Shown here: piece after piece, positions 52,186 to 62,000 of the stretch
Layout: the number at the start of each line of letters is the position of its first letter
Position numbering within the stretch: the stretch's first letter is position 1
NCBI GenBank assembly: GCA_035632315.1
Contig: DASQGZ010000049.1
Span: forward strand, 1-64,000
Length of the DNA stretch: 64,000 nucleotides
Source of the DNA: JAFDZW01 sp035632315
Lineage (GTDB): Bacteria > Bacteroidota > Ignavibacteria > Palsa-1295
Direction of reading: 5' to 3'
Position numbers and translations under genes: made by a program
Notes under the pieces: model-generated
Told to the model about the DNA's origin: nothing
Database searches by the model: none
What the model saw: the letters and a program-made list of their open reading frames with translations, nothing else

Positions 52186-53117
52186 CAGCCGAGCACTTGC
52201 TTGAAATAATCGGCGGTCAGGCGAAGGCCTTCTTCGAGCGTTGTCCGAGGCTTCCAACCAAGCTCCCGTGCCACTTTCTTTGGATCGCACACGCTTCTGA
52301 ACTGCTCGCCGAGACGTGCATCGGCATATTTGGCAATCGATTTACCATTGCTGAGATAGTTCGACAGTATGGTGAATATCGTATTAACGTCAGTTTCGAT
52401 ACCGGTGGAAATATTGTAAGTCCCTGAGCGGTTTATATTCTCCAGCGCTTTCAAATGAGCCGAGACGAGATCGCCGACATAGACATAATCGCGCGTTTGT
52501 TTGCCGTCGCCAAAAATAAATGCCTGACGCGATTCGATGAGCGCACTGCAAAAGATCGCCACGACGCCAGCTTCGCCGTGAGGGTCTTGGCGCGGACCAT
52601 AGACATTCGAATATCTGAATATGGTATAATTCAATCCGTATATCTTTCGGTAATACTCTAGGTATGTTTCGACCGAACGCTTCGCTGCGCCGTACGGCGA
52701 TTCGGGTCGCGTCGGATGACTTTCGTCCGCCGGAAAATGATCCTGCTCGCCATAGATCGCCCCGCCGGTCGAAGCAAAGATAAAATGTTTTACGCCCGAG
52801 CGTCGGGATGCTTCGAGCAGATTGATCGAGCCGATGATGTTGGTTTGCGCGTCGGCTGCGGGATCGGCAACGCTTTTTCGCACATCAACCTGTGCCGCAT
52901 GATGATCGACAATGTCGAATTGATATTTATCGAACAACTCATTAATAAATTCACGGTTGGCGATGCTTCCCTGCACGAATTCTGCCTTCGGTGAAACATT
53001 GCTGCGGTTGCCGCTCGAAAGATCGTCGAGGACGACAACGGTATGACCGTTGCCGATAAGCGTATCTGATATGTGCGAGCCGATAAAGCCTGCCCCTCCG
53101 GTTACAAGAATCTTCAA
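52185..53117 (-). CDS. NAD-dependent epimerase/dehydratase, UDP-glucose 4-epimerase-like
   Basis: 310 residues, extended short-chain dehydrogenase. The NAD-binding TGGAGFIGSHI is at the N-terminus. FASTGGAIYGE gives the catalytic Ser/Thr and YGAAKRSVE gives Tyr-x3-Lys. The DDLSSG and FRYSNVYGPRQDP words match GalE-type 4-epimerases. It interconverts UDP-sugars for envelope polysaccharides. It is divergent from argS. Confidence 0.92.
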   Translation of the reverse strand: MKILVTGGAGFIGSHISDTLIGNGHTVVVLDDLSSGNRSNVSPKAEFVQGSIANREFINELFDKYQFDIVDHHAAQVDVRKSVADPAADAQTNIIGSINLLEASRRSGVKHFIFASTGGAIYGEQDHFPADESHPTRPESPYGAAKRSVETYLEYYRKIYGLNYTIFRYSNVYGPRQDPHGEAGVVAIFCSALIESRQAFIFGDGKQTRDYVYVGDLVSAHLKALENINRSGTYNISTGIETDVNTIFTILSNYLSNGKSIAKYADARLGEQFRSVCDPKKVARELGWKPRTTLEEGLRLTADYFKQVLG

Positions 53118-53177
53118 GTTTATGCGAATGAAAGGGTTAAGTCCCGTTCCTATTGAAATTCCAATAGGTTAGGAGTA

Positions 53178-53208
53178 TTGTAAGCGAATTCTGCGTTATT
53201 TAGTTTTC
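53178..53208 (+). promoter_or_regulatory. Bacteroidota promoter TTG-N20-TAGTTTTC for argS
   Basis: TTG 53178-53180, 20 nt, then TAGTTTTC (7 of 8 consensus bases). It lies 30 nt before argS. A hairpin CCTATTG...CAATAGG (about 53150-53170) precedes it. Confidence 0.6.
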
Positions 53209-53237
53209 GAAGAAAAAAGACGACGAAATACCATTAA

Positions 53238-54878
53238 ATGGAAGACCAACTACAACAACTGTTTCTCTCGGCAATACAACATATCCATCCGGAATTTTCC
53301 GGTGAGATCGAATTTTCGGTACCTCAAAATAAAGATCACGGCGACCTGGCAACAAATATCGCTTTGCAGCTTGCCAAGCCGATGAAAAAAACTCCGCGCT
53401 CTATCGCAGAAGAGATCACCGCGCGGCTGAAATCGAATAATCACATCGACTGGCTCCAATCCGTCGAGATCGCCGGCCCGGGTTTTATCAATATCAAATT
53501 TTCCCAGAAGCAATACTCAAATACCATTCGCGAGATCGTTCGTGCGGGTACGTCATACGGCAGTTCGCAAAAACACCTCGGCAAAACAGTTAACCTCGAA
53601 TGGGTGAGCGCCAACCCGACCGGAAATTTGCACGCCGGTCACGGCAGGCAGGTATGTCTTGGGCTGGCAGTTGCAAATCTGCTTGAATGGATCGGCTATT
53701 CGGTCGTTCGCGAATATTATTTTAATAATGCCGGCAACCAGATGAAGAATCTCGCGATCTCGACGCGGGTTCGGTACCTGCAAGAGCTTGGCGAACAGGT
53801 CGAACTTCCGGAAGACGGATATCACGGCGAAGAGATCGTCGAGATCGCTAAAGAGATCGTTACACAGCACGGAGAAAATTACCGCGGAGCCGAGCTTACC
53901 CAATTCCAGAAATTTGCGGAAGAAGAAAATTTTCGGCGCATCAAACATACGCTTACCAGACTTGGCGTCAAGCACGATATTTTTTTCAATGAGCAATCGC
54001 TCTATGATAGCGGTGCAGTCGCCAGACTTATCGCATTGCTTCAAGAAAAAGGCCTTGCATACAAACAAGACGGCGCCATTTGGCTGAAGCTCTCTGCAAT
54101 GGGGATGGAGCAAGACCGCGTTATTGTCAAATCATCAGGCGAACCGACATACCGGCTCCCGGATATTGCATACCACTCCGATAAACTTTCGCGCGGATAT
54201 GATCACATCATCGATATTTTCGGCGCAGATCATATTGCGACGATACCCGATGTGCTGGTGGCACTGAAGGCGCTTGGCTACGATGAAGACAAGGTGACCG
54301 TCATCATTCATCAAATGGTCTCGTTCGTATCCAGCGGAGAGTTGATAAAATTCTCCAAACGAACGGGCGGTAATTATCTGCTCGACGATCTTATCGACGA
54401 TGTCGGCTCTGATGCATCTAAATTCTTTTTCAATATGCGCGCTGTCGGCTCGCATCTTGAATTCGATGTCGAGCTGGCGAAAGATCAATCTGAAAAAAAT
54501 CCGGTGTATTATGTGCAATACGCCCATGCGCGCATTGCAAGCATTCTGCGGTTTGCGAACGACCAAGAGATCGACACATCGAATCTGGCAAATGCCGATC
54601 TCGATGTGCTGACACACTCTTCCGAACACGACCTCGTCAAATTGCTTTCACAATTCCCGTCGCTTAGTTTTCGCGCTGCCGAAGCGCATGCGCCGCATCA
54701 TATCTGCGAATATCTGCGTCAGGTCGCGGCAGGATTTCATAAATTTTATCACGATTGCCGCATTGTAGGCCAGCCGGAGCCCTTGCAATCGGCGCGGCTG
54801 GCGCTCGCACAGTCGGCAAAATATGTGCTTGGCGCAGGCTGTGCGCTGCTTGGCGTTTCGGCGCCGGAGAGTATGTAA
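53238..54878 (+). CDS. argS: Arginyl-tRNA synthetase
   Basis: Class I synthetase of 546 residues. The N-terminal Add1 domain (about 1-110) is followed by VSANPTGNLHAGHGRQ with the HIGH-type HAGH. IIDIFGADH and FSKRTGGNYLLDDLI (KMSKS-equivalent) follow, then the all-helical anticodon-binding C-domain. Length is normal. Stop TAA overlaps the next ATG by one base. Confidence 0.97.
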   Translation: MEDQLQQLFLSAIQHIHPEFSGEIEFSVPQNKDHGDLATNIALQLAKPMKKTPRSIAEEITARLKSNNHIDWLQSVEIAGPGFINIKFSQKQYSNTIREIVRAGTSYGSSQKHLGKTVNLEWVSANPTGNLHAGHGRQVCLGLAVANLLEWIGYSVVREYYFNNAGNQMKNLAISTRVRYLQELGEQVELPEDGYHGEEIVEIAKEIVTQHGENYRGAELTQFQKFAEEENFRRIKHTLTRLGVKHDIFFNEQSLYDSGAVARLIALLQEKGLAYKQDGAIWLKLSAMGMEQDRVIVKSSGEPTYRLPDIAYHSDKLSRGYDHIIDIFGADHIATIPDVLVALKALGYDEDKVTVIIHQMVSFVSSGELIKFSKRTGGNYLLDDLIDDVGSDASKFFFNMRAVGSHLEFDVELAKDQSEKNPVYYVQYAHARIASILRFANDQEIDTSNLANADLDVLTHSSEHDLVKLLSQFPSLSFRAAEAHAPHHICEYLRQVAAGFHKFYHDCRIVGQPEPLQSARLALAQSAKYVLGAGCALLGVSAPESM

Positions 54879-56209
54879 TGCTCCCACTCTCGCTCGAAAT
54901 ATTGCTCGTTCTTATTACGCTTATCGTCTTCGCCTTGTTTTCAATGGTCGAGACGAGCATATTGACCGTGCGCAAATCGAGCCTCAGAAAAATGATCGAG
55001 GACGAAGATGAATCGCGCAAACGCCGCGATCACGCAGCGATCGTTCTCGAAATAAAATCACACCCCGAAGAATTTCTCGCGCTCGTGCAAAGCGGTGTTA
55101 TTCTTTCGGTGATCTTTGCCGCAACATTTTCAAGTTTTATCGCGCTTGACGACGTTGCGAACTTTATCGGACAGACATTCCCGATCAGCACAAAAGCCGC
55201 GAACGTGGTCGGATTGCTCGTGACGATCCTGACGCTCGCGCCGCTGCTGTTGACATTCGGCGGACTCATCCCAAAGTCGATCGCGCTGCATCAGAACCGC
55301 CGCTTTGCGCTGATTTTTGCTCCGTACGTGCTCGCTGCCTTACGATTTGCAAAAGCCGTTACGCACTTCCCTGTTGTACTGGCGAATATTGTTCTGCGGC
55401 CGTTCAAGGATTCTGCCAGTTTTTCCGAATCGCGTATCAGCGAAGAAGAATTTCTCGTGATGCTCGAAGAAGGCAAGCGCACAGGCATCATCGATGAAAC
55501 AGAGAATGAGCTGATCGAGAATATTTTCGATTTTCGTGAAAAGACCGTTCGTGAAATAATGGTGCCGCGAACGAAGATCATTGCGATCGACATTGAAAGC
55601 CATCGCGATCTGGTCATTCATAAGATCGTCGCCGAAGGCTATACACGGCTGCCGGTGTATCAGGATACGCTCGACAGCATCATCGGCGTCGTGTATTCAA
55701 AAGATGTGCTCGCGCTCATCGAACATCCCGATCTTATTATGCTCTATGATATTATCCGGCCGGTCTCGTTCGTTCCGGAGACGAAACTGATCGCTGAACT
55801 ACTGCGCGAACTGCAAACGAAGAAAATGCACCTTGCCATCGTCATTGATGAATTCGGCGGAACAGCGGGCATTGCGACGCTCGAAGATATTTTGGAAGAG
55901 ATCGTCGGCGAAATTCATGATGAATATGATGAAGAGCAGCCCATTGTGATGGATGAAAAAAAACATGAGATCACGATGTCGGCGACCCTGCCAGTCGTGG
56001 ATGCCAATCATCATCTCGAATCATTCTTTACGGGGTTTCGTATTCCCGAAGGAGATGAATATGACTCCGTCGGCGGCTATATCACAACGCTCTTTGGGCA
56101 TATTCCCGAGACCAACGAATCTTTTGAAACCGACGGCGTAGAATTTACCGTTGTCAAACGAACCCCGAAAGAAGTGGTGCAGGTTCGAATGAGAGAAGTT
56201 GGGGTGTAG
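54878..56209 (+). CDS. CNNM/CorC-type membrane protein with CBS pair (HlyC/CorC family)
   Basis: 443 residues. The DUF21/CNNM membrane domain (about 1-190) begins LEILLVLITLIVFALFSMVETSILTVRKSSL, with four helices. A CBS pair follows (about 215-345; REIMVPRTKIIAIDI, LPVYQDTLDSIIGVVYSKDV), then IDEFGGTAGIATLEDILEEIVGEIHDE and the CorC_HlyC C-domain. Involved in Mg2+/Co2+ resistance or transport. Its stop (56207-56209) is part of the GGGGTATA repeat array, so its last residues may be repeat-derived. Confidence 0.92.
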   Translation: MLPLSLEILLVLITLIVFALFSMVETSILTVRKSSLRKMIEDEDESRKRRDHAAIVLEIKSHPEEFLALVQSGVILSVIFAATFSSFIALDDVANFIGQTFPISTKAANVVGLLVTILTLAPLLLTFGGLIPKSIALHQNRRFALIFAPYVLAALRFAKAVTHFPVVLANIVLRPFKDSASFSESRISEEEFLVMLEEGKRTGIIDETENELIENIFDFREKTVREIMVPRTKIIAIDIESHRDLVIHKIVAEGYTRLPVYQDTLDSIIGVVYSKDVLALIEHPDLIMLYDIIRPVSFVPETKLIAELLRELQTKKMHLAIVIDEFGGTAGIATLEDILEEIVGEIHDEYDEEQPIVMDEKKHEITMSATLPVVDANHHLESFFTGFRIPEGDEYDSVGGYITTLFGHIPETNESFETDGVEFTVVKRTPKEVVQVRMREVGV

Positions 56210-56390
56210 GGGTATAGAGGTATAGGGGTATGGACGTATAGCGATAGTGATAGTGATAGATTGAAGCTTATGCTTTTTGTTTAATAGAGTGTAATGTTGA
56301 ACGATTTAAAACAGAACAACTTAAGAATTATCAAAGATGACGGTGCATCGCGATGTGCACCCCTACACCCCTATACCCCTATACCCCTTC
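56202..56390. repeat. 8-bp GGGGTATA array and its inverted counterpart
   Basis: GTAGGGGTATAGAGGTATAGGGGTATGGACGTAT (about 56207-56240) is a roughly 8-bp array, followed by GATAGT units. The inverse, CCCCTACACCCCTATACCCCTATACCCCTT (about 56359-56388), lies inside the next gene. The two could pair over a loop of about 120 nt that covers the start codon. Confidence 0.75.
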
Positions 56391-58477
56391 TTTCATTAGC
56401 ACTGTTCATTTTCATAATTACGAATCTCAGTCCGAACACTGCATATTCCCAACCGAAAAAAGACGCCCTCGAAGCCAGCCGCTATGGGTTCGACCTCGAG
56501 CAGCAAGGGAAACTGCCGGAAGCATTGTTCGAGTATAACAAAGCGATCACCTCCGATCCGAAGTACCCCTATCCCGTTTCACGCATCGGAGCGATGTACC
56601 AGCGATTGCGCAATTATCCGCGTGCGATAAATTTTCTCAAACGCGCGGTCACACTCGATTCGTCCTACGACGACTATAATTATTATAATCTCGGCACGTG
56701 CTACAAAGCGATGCATAAGCTCGATAGCGCGCTCATTTTTTATGAGATCTTTCTCAACCGGATGAATCCGATCGTCAAAGAGGACTCGATCGCTATGCAC
56801 GACGCTGAATTCCTGCGCGACTACACCGCAAAAAGCATCGAATTGCAAAAGAGGCCGAAGAATACGACCGATCCCGTCAAGCTCACGAGCGACATCAATT
56901 CCGGCTACGACGATTACGCGCCGTCGATCACCGCCGATGGCGAAGTATTGTACTTTACATCGCACCGTCCTTCGACAAACATTCAGCAATATTACGAAAC
57001 GAAGGATTTTGGCGACGATATTTTTGTCAGCAAGCGGGACGACAAAGGGAATTGGACTCCCAGCATCGCAATGCCCTCGCCGATCAATTCGAAAGATGAC
57101 GAAGGTGTTGTCGGCATCAGCCCCGACGGACAAACGGTGTATTATTCTCTTTGCCGCAGACCTGATGGTTTTGGCGATTGCGACATTTATCAAAGTACGC
57201 TCAGCGGAACAGATTGGAGCAAACCAAAAAATCTCGGCCGTTCGATCAACTCGGCAGCATGGGATTCTCATCCGTCGATCTCGCCGGACGGTAACGCGAT
57301 GTATTTCTCGAGCCGCAGAGCAGGTTCGATCGATAGCTCGGAAGATATTTGGGTCGCCTATCGAAACGGTGACGGCACGTGGGGACCTCCGGTCAATCTG
57401 GGCCCGACGATCAACACCGAAGGCAGCGAACGCAGCCCATTCATTGCGGCTGATGGCGTGACACTCTACTTTTCATCGAACGGCCATCCCGGCTTCGGTG
57501 CGCATGATCTGTTTATGACGCGCAAGCAGCCTGACGGCGGCTGGAGCGATCCGATCAATCTCGGATCTCCGATCAATGGCGCTGATGATGATGAATATCT
57601 CACAATGGCGCCGGGTGCAAAAACTGTTTTTTATGCAAGCCGTCGCGGCAATGCAAATACCGGTTTCGATATTTACGAGGCAGTTCTTCCGCCTGAACTG
57701 ATGCCGTTCCCGGTGACCCTCGTCAAAGGCCTTGTCGTTGACAAGTCAAGCCGCAAGTCCCTCGGCGCAAAGATCGAAGTTGCCGATCTCGATAAAGACG
57801 AACCGTACGGTTCGTATCAATCGAACAGCGCAACCGGAAAATTTTTCTTCCCGATCACCAAAGGACGCACATATGGCATCACCGCCTCCGTCCCGCATTA
57901 TACATTTTATTCGCAGCATTATACCGTACCCGATTCTTCGAAATATACCGAAGTCAATTATACGATCGAACTCTCGCAAGTGCCCGATTCGACCGGGCTT
58001 GTTGCCGAGAATGAGGATGATAGCGATAATAACAACGGCAATAATAACAATGGGAATAATAACAACGGGAATAATAATAATAATAACGGACACCTCAATA
58101 ATAATGGAAACGGTAATGGAAATTTTGGCGACGGCAATGCGCTCAACAATATCTTCTTCGATTTCAATAAAGCGACACTTCGAAAAGAATCCATCCCTGA
58201 ATTAAAAAATCTTGTTCGCTTTTTAGCCGAGAACCCGAAGATCAAGATCGAAATTTCCGGTCACACCGACAGCATCGGTACTGCGGAGTACAATCAGACG
58301 CTTTCACAAGAACGTGCGAATGCCGTTCGTGAATATCTCATTGGTCATGGTGTCAAAGCAAAACATGTATCTGCCAAAGGCTACGGCGCTACACGGCCCA
58401 TCGCGCCAAACGACACCGAAGAGAACCGTCAGCGCAACCGCCGCACCGAGTTTCACATCACCAACAGAAAAAGCTGA
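56294..58477 (+). CDS. PorE-like envelope protein: TPR, PD40 propeller, CRD-like and OmpA domains
   Basis: 727 residues. A long N-region (33 residues, including HPYTPIP encoded by an inserted repeat) precedes the hydrophobic core SLALFIFIITNL and cleavage near TAYSQ. In order: TPR units (about 60-165), PD40 propeller (about 185-455; SPDGQTVYYS, SPDGNAMYFSS), CRD-like module (about 470-575), Asn/Gly-rich linker (about 578-615), and OmpA domain with NNIFFDFNKATL and GHTDSIGTAEYNQTLSQERA. TPR-WD40-CRD-OmpA is the order of PorE, the T9SS anchor, but a lipobox is absent. No other T9SS gene is visible. The only in-frame start is ATG 56294. Confidence 0.85.
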   Translation: MLNDLKQNNLRIIKDDGASRCAPLHPYTPIPLLSLALFIFIITNLSPNTAYSQPKKDALEASRYGFDLEQQGKLPEALFEYNKAITSDPKYPYPVSRIGAMYQRLRNYPRAINFLKRAVTLDSSYDDYNYYNLGTCYKAMHKLDSALIFYEIFLNRMNPIVKEDSIAMHDAEFLRDYTAKSIELQKRPKNTTDPVKLTSDINSGYDDYAPSITADGEVLYFTSHRPSTNIQQYYETKDFGDDIFVSKRDDKGNWTPSIAMPSPINSKDDEGVVGISPDGQTVYYSLCRRPDGFGDCDIYQSTLSGTDWSKPKNLGRSINSAAWDSHPSISPDGNAMYFSSRRAGSIDSSEDIWVAYRNGDGTWGPPVNLGPTINTEGSERSPFIAADGVTLYFSSNGHPGFGAHDLFMTRKQPDGGWSDPINLGSPINGADDDEYLTMAPGAKTVFYASRRGNANTGFDIYEAVLPPELMPFPVTLVKGLVVDKSSRKSLGAKIEVADLDKDEPYGSYQSNSATGKFFFPITKGRTYGITASVPHYTFYSQHYTVPDSSKYTEVNYTIELSQVPDSTGLVAENEDDSDNNNGNNNNGNNNNGNNNNNNGHLNNNGNGNGNFGDGNALNNIFFDFNKATLRKESIPELKNLVRFLAENPKIKIEISGHTDSIGTAEYNQTLSQERANAVREYLIGHGVKAKHVSAKGYGATRPIAPNDTEENRQRNRRTEFHITNRKS
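58028..58132 (+). repeat. Asn/Gly codon repeat linker
   Basis: AAYAAYAAYGGN units repeated several times (GNNNNGNNNNGNNNNNNG in protein), a flexible linker between the CRD-like and OmpA domains. Such tracts are prone to slippage. Confidence 0.85.
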
Positions 58478-59055
58478 TGCGGCTCGGAATATTCGGAGGC
58501 ACATTCGATCCGCCGCATATCGGGCATTTGATCATCGGTGAATTTGCCGTCGGCGCACTTGGGCTTGACAAACTGCTCATCGTTCCGAACAGCGAACCTC
58601 TGTTGAAGAATACGTCCGAGCACTCATCGCCCGAACATCGCGCTGCGATGACAAGACTTGCGATAGCGCACAATCCTAAATTCGAATTTTCCGATATAGA
58701 GATCGCTCGCACCGGCGCGTCATACACCATTGATACGATCCGAGAGATCAAGCGCCGGATGAATCCCGAAGCATTATTTGTCATCATCGGCGCCGACAAT
58801 CTCGATCTCTTCCCAAAATGGCATGAGATTGGCGCGGTCCTGAACGAAAGCCGCGTCGTTGTTTGCGACAGGCTTGGCGGGCATTCTCACATTCCACAGG
58901 ACATATTGCAACGAGTTCAGATCCTCGATTCGCCGATCGTTGAGATCTCTTCGACAAGTATTCGCGAACGAATTCGCCGCGGTGAGAGCATCCGATATTT
59001 TGTACCCAATGAGGTGGGTACATATATTACGAACAATCATCTGTACGAGCAGTAG
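58477..59055 (+). CDS. nadD: Nicotinate-nucleotide adenylyltransferase
   Basis: Adenylates NaMN to NaAD in NAD synthesis. 192 residues. RLGIFGGTFDPPHIGHLII carries the HxGH site; ISSTSIRERIRRGESIRYFVPNEVGTYI has the ISxTxxR signature. Overlaps the stop of the PorE-like gene by one base (TGATG). Confidence 0.96.
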   Translation: MRLGIFGGTFDPPHIGHLIIGEFAVGALGLDKLLIVPNSEPLLKNTSEHSSPEHRAAMTRLAIAHNPKFEFSDIEIARTGASYTIDTIREIKRRMNPEALFVIIGADNLDLFPKWHEIGAVLNESRVVVCDRLGGHSHIPQDILQRVQILDSPIVEISSTSIRERIRRGESIRYFVPNEVGTYITNNHLYEQ

Positions 59056-59073
59056 CTCCGACTTCAGTCAGCG

Positions 59074-62000
59074 CTACTGAGTAGCAGTCCCTTCCAATAT
59101 TTCCGACAACACAGTCTCAATTTCTTGTAATCTCTCGACCGAGCGTTCTTTCGTTTGCAATTTGACCATAATAAATAATTTTTTTCCGTCGGGTACAATT
59201 CTGATGCGCGACTGTCCGAGCGCGTTCAATGCGTCGAGAATACGCGGGAAAAATTCCTGATAGTAATCGCTCTGATCTTCGCTCGGAAGCGAAATGCGCA
59301 GCGAACGCGAAACGTCGTCAACCGAAAGTCCGCGCAGTCCGAGTTTTATCGCCAGGATCCGGATCGTAGCAATATGTGCAAGATTTGTTACTTCTTCCGG
59401 CGGCGGACCGAAGCGGTCGCGCAGTTCTGTCGCAAGTTCTTCGAGCTCGGTTTGTTCGTTGATACGTGCAAAGCGCTGATAGAATGCGAACCGTTCGGCG
59501 TCGTCTTCTATATAATGCTCCGGAATGAGCGCATCGACACCAAGCGAAAGCCGCACTGTCTCACTGTCTGCGTCGAATCGTTTGATGAACGGATTTTTTC
59601 GTCCTTCAGAAGGAACATCTTTGAAGAGCTCGCTGAATTCCTCTTCTTTTAGTTCGTCCACTGCTTCGGCAAGTGTTTTTTGGAACAGCTCAAAGCCGAT
59701 CTCGTTGATGAACCCGGATTGTTCGGCGCCGAGCAGATTTCCTGCGCCGCGAATTTCAAGATCGCGCATCGCCAGCTGAAAGCCGGCACCAAGATCTGAA
59801 AATTCTTCCATTGCTTCGAGCCGCCTGAGCGAATCTTTCGACAGATTTTTCACCGGCAGCGTCACCAAATAACAATACGCCTGCTCGTTCGAACGCCCGA
59901 CCCTCCCGCGAAGCTGATAGAGTTCTGCCAAACCGAAATGATGCGCCCGATTGACGATGATCGTATTTGCGTTCGGGACATCGAGTCCTGATTCGACGAT
60001 CTTCGTTGCGCAAAGAATGTCAATTTTGCGTTCGAGAAAATCGCGCATTGCTTTTTCGATCTGCGTTGCCGTGAGCTGCCCGTGAATGATACCGATGCGC
60101 GCACGCGGAGCAAGCGTTCGAAGTTTCGTCGCAAAGAGCTCGATGTCGTTTACTTTATCGTTGATCGCATAGATCTGTCCGCCGCGCTCCATCTCACGCC
60201 TGATAGCCATACGGATAGTTTCGCTTTCGAGTTCGGTGAGAATCTCCGTGCTGATCGGCAATCTGTTCTTCGGCGGCGTCTCGATCACCGAAAGATCACG
60301 TGCGCCAAGCAGCGAAAAATTCAGTGTACGCGGGATCGGCGTTGCTGTCAGCGTCAGCGTATCAACGGTCGCGCGAAGCTCGCGAAGTTTTTCTTTTGCT
60401 GCGACGCCGAACCGATGTTCTTCGTCAATGATCAACAAGCCGAGATCGCTGAATGCAACATCTTTCGACAAAATGCGATGCGTGCCGATGAGCACGTCGG
60501 TCTTCCCTTCTGCAAGACGTGCAAGAATTTCTTTCTGTTCTTTCGGCGAGCGAAAGCGCGAGAGCGCGGCGACATTCACGCCGAATCGTTCGAGCCGGTC
60601 TTTGAACGAGCGTTCATGCTGTTCGGCGAGGATCGTCGTCGGCACGAGCACGGCAACTTGTTTTTTATCGAGCGCCGCTTTCATCGCCGCGCGCATCGCA
60701 ACTTCTGTTTTGCCGTATCCGACGTCGCCGCAGACAAGTCTGTCCATCGGCGCCCCGGTCTCCATATCTTTTTTTACATCGGATGTTGCACGCGCTTGAT
60801 CGGGAGTGTCCTCATACAAGAATGCCGCTTCCATTTCATGCTGGATCACATCGTCAGCAGCAAAAGCAAAGCCATGCATTTTTTTTCGCTTCGCATAAAT
60901 TTGAATGAGATTACGCGCGATGTCTTTGAGGCGCCGTTTTGTTCTTTCTTTCGTGCGCGCCCATTGCGACGAACCGAGCTTTGAAAGTTCAACTGATTCC
61001 GGCGATACTTCGGCTGCTGAGTACCGCGAAAGTTTTGAGATGTAATCGAGATTGACGAAGAGCGTATCGCCATCGCGATACGAAAGGCGAACAACTTCCT
61101 GTTTTGCATCCTGGACAGTGATCGTATCGAGGCCCATGAATTTACCGATGCCTTTGTCTTCGTGTACAAGCAGGTCGCCGCGCTTAAGCGAGCGCAATTC
61201 ACGTAGCGAAATGCCTTTCGAACGCGAGCCGCGCTTACGGCTGGCAGCGCCCTTCTCGCGACGCCTGCCGAAGAGTTCGTGCTCGGTATATATGACCGTT
61301 CGTGCATCGGAACCAAGCGCAAAACCAAATGCAAGCGACGAAGAAAGAAATTGTAACCGCCCACGTGCGCTTTCCTCTTCTGCATCGTCATCATCCGATT
61401 GTTCGCCGATGAGCAGATCTTCCAATCGTCCCAGAAGCTCTTTTGCTTCGGCGGTCAAGATGACCGTCGTTCCCGTATCGCGCAGTCTGTCGATCTCTTC
61501 GCGAATGAGTTTTAAGTTCGCCTGAAAATTCGGCTGGCGGCGTGTTGCAAAATCAACCGCAGCAAAACCATCCATATCGAAATTCGATACTGCTACTCGC
61601 GTCAAGCTGCGAAGCTGCATCATTATCTCATTTGCATGTTGTTCTTCAAGCAAATGATATATGCGTTCCGGTTCGACGGTAATCGCAAGAACACTGGGAT
61701 CAAGGTAATCGAGCACGCTCGCAGTTCGCTCGACATCTTCGGATTCGAGCGCGTTCGGGATTAGCACCAACTCCGTACGGTGCGCGATCGAACGCTGGCT
61801 GATAACGTCAAACTCACGGATGGATTCGATCTCGTCGCCGAAAAATTCGATGCGGTACGGGACGGTCTCGGTGAACGGAAAAATATCGATGATGCCTCCG
61901 CGAACAGCATAATCGCCGCAGCCATCGACGAAATTCTTCGATTCAAAGCGGTGATCTCGCAGCCACCGCTGCAATAACTCGAATCCTGTTTCTTGTTGTG

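Noticed and set aside
60082..60984. 300-codon frame antisense to mfd
   Set aside because: Lies wholly inside mfd on the other strand; composition is that of a reverse-complement shadow.
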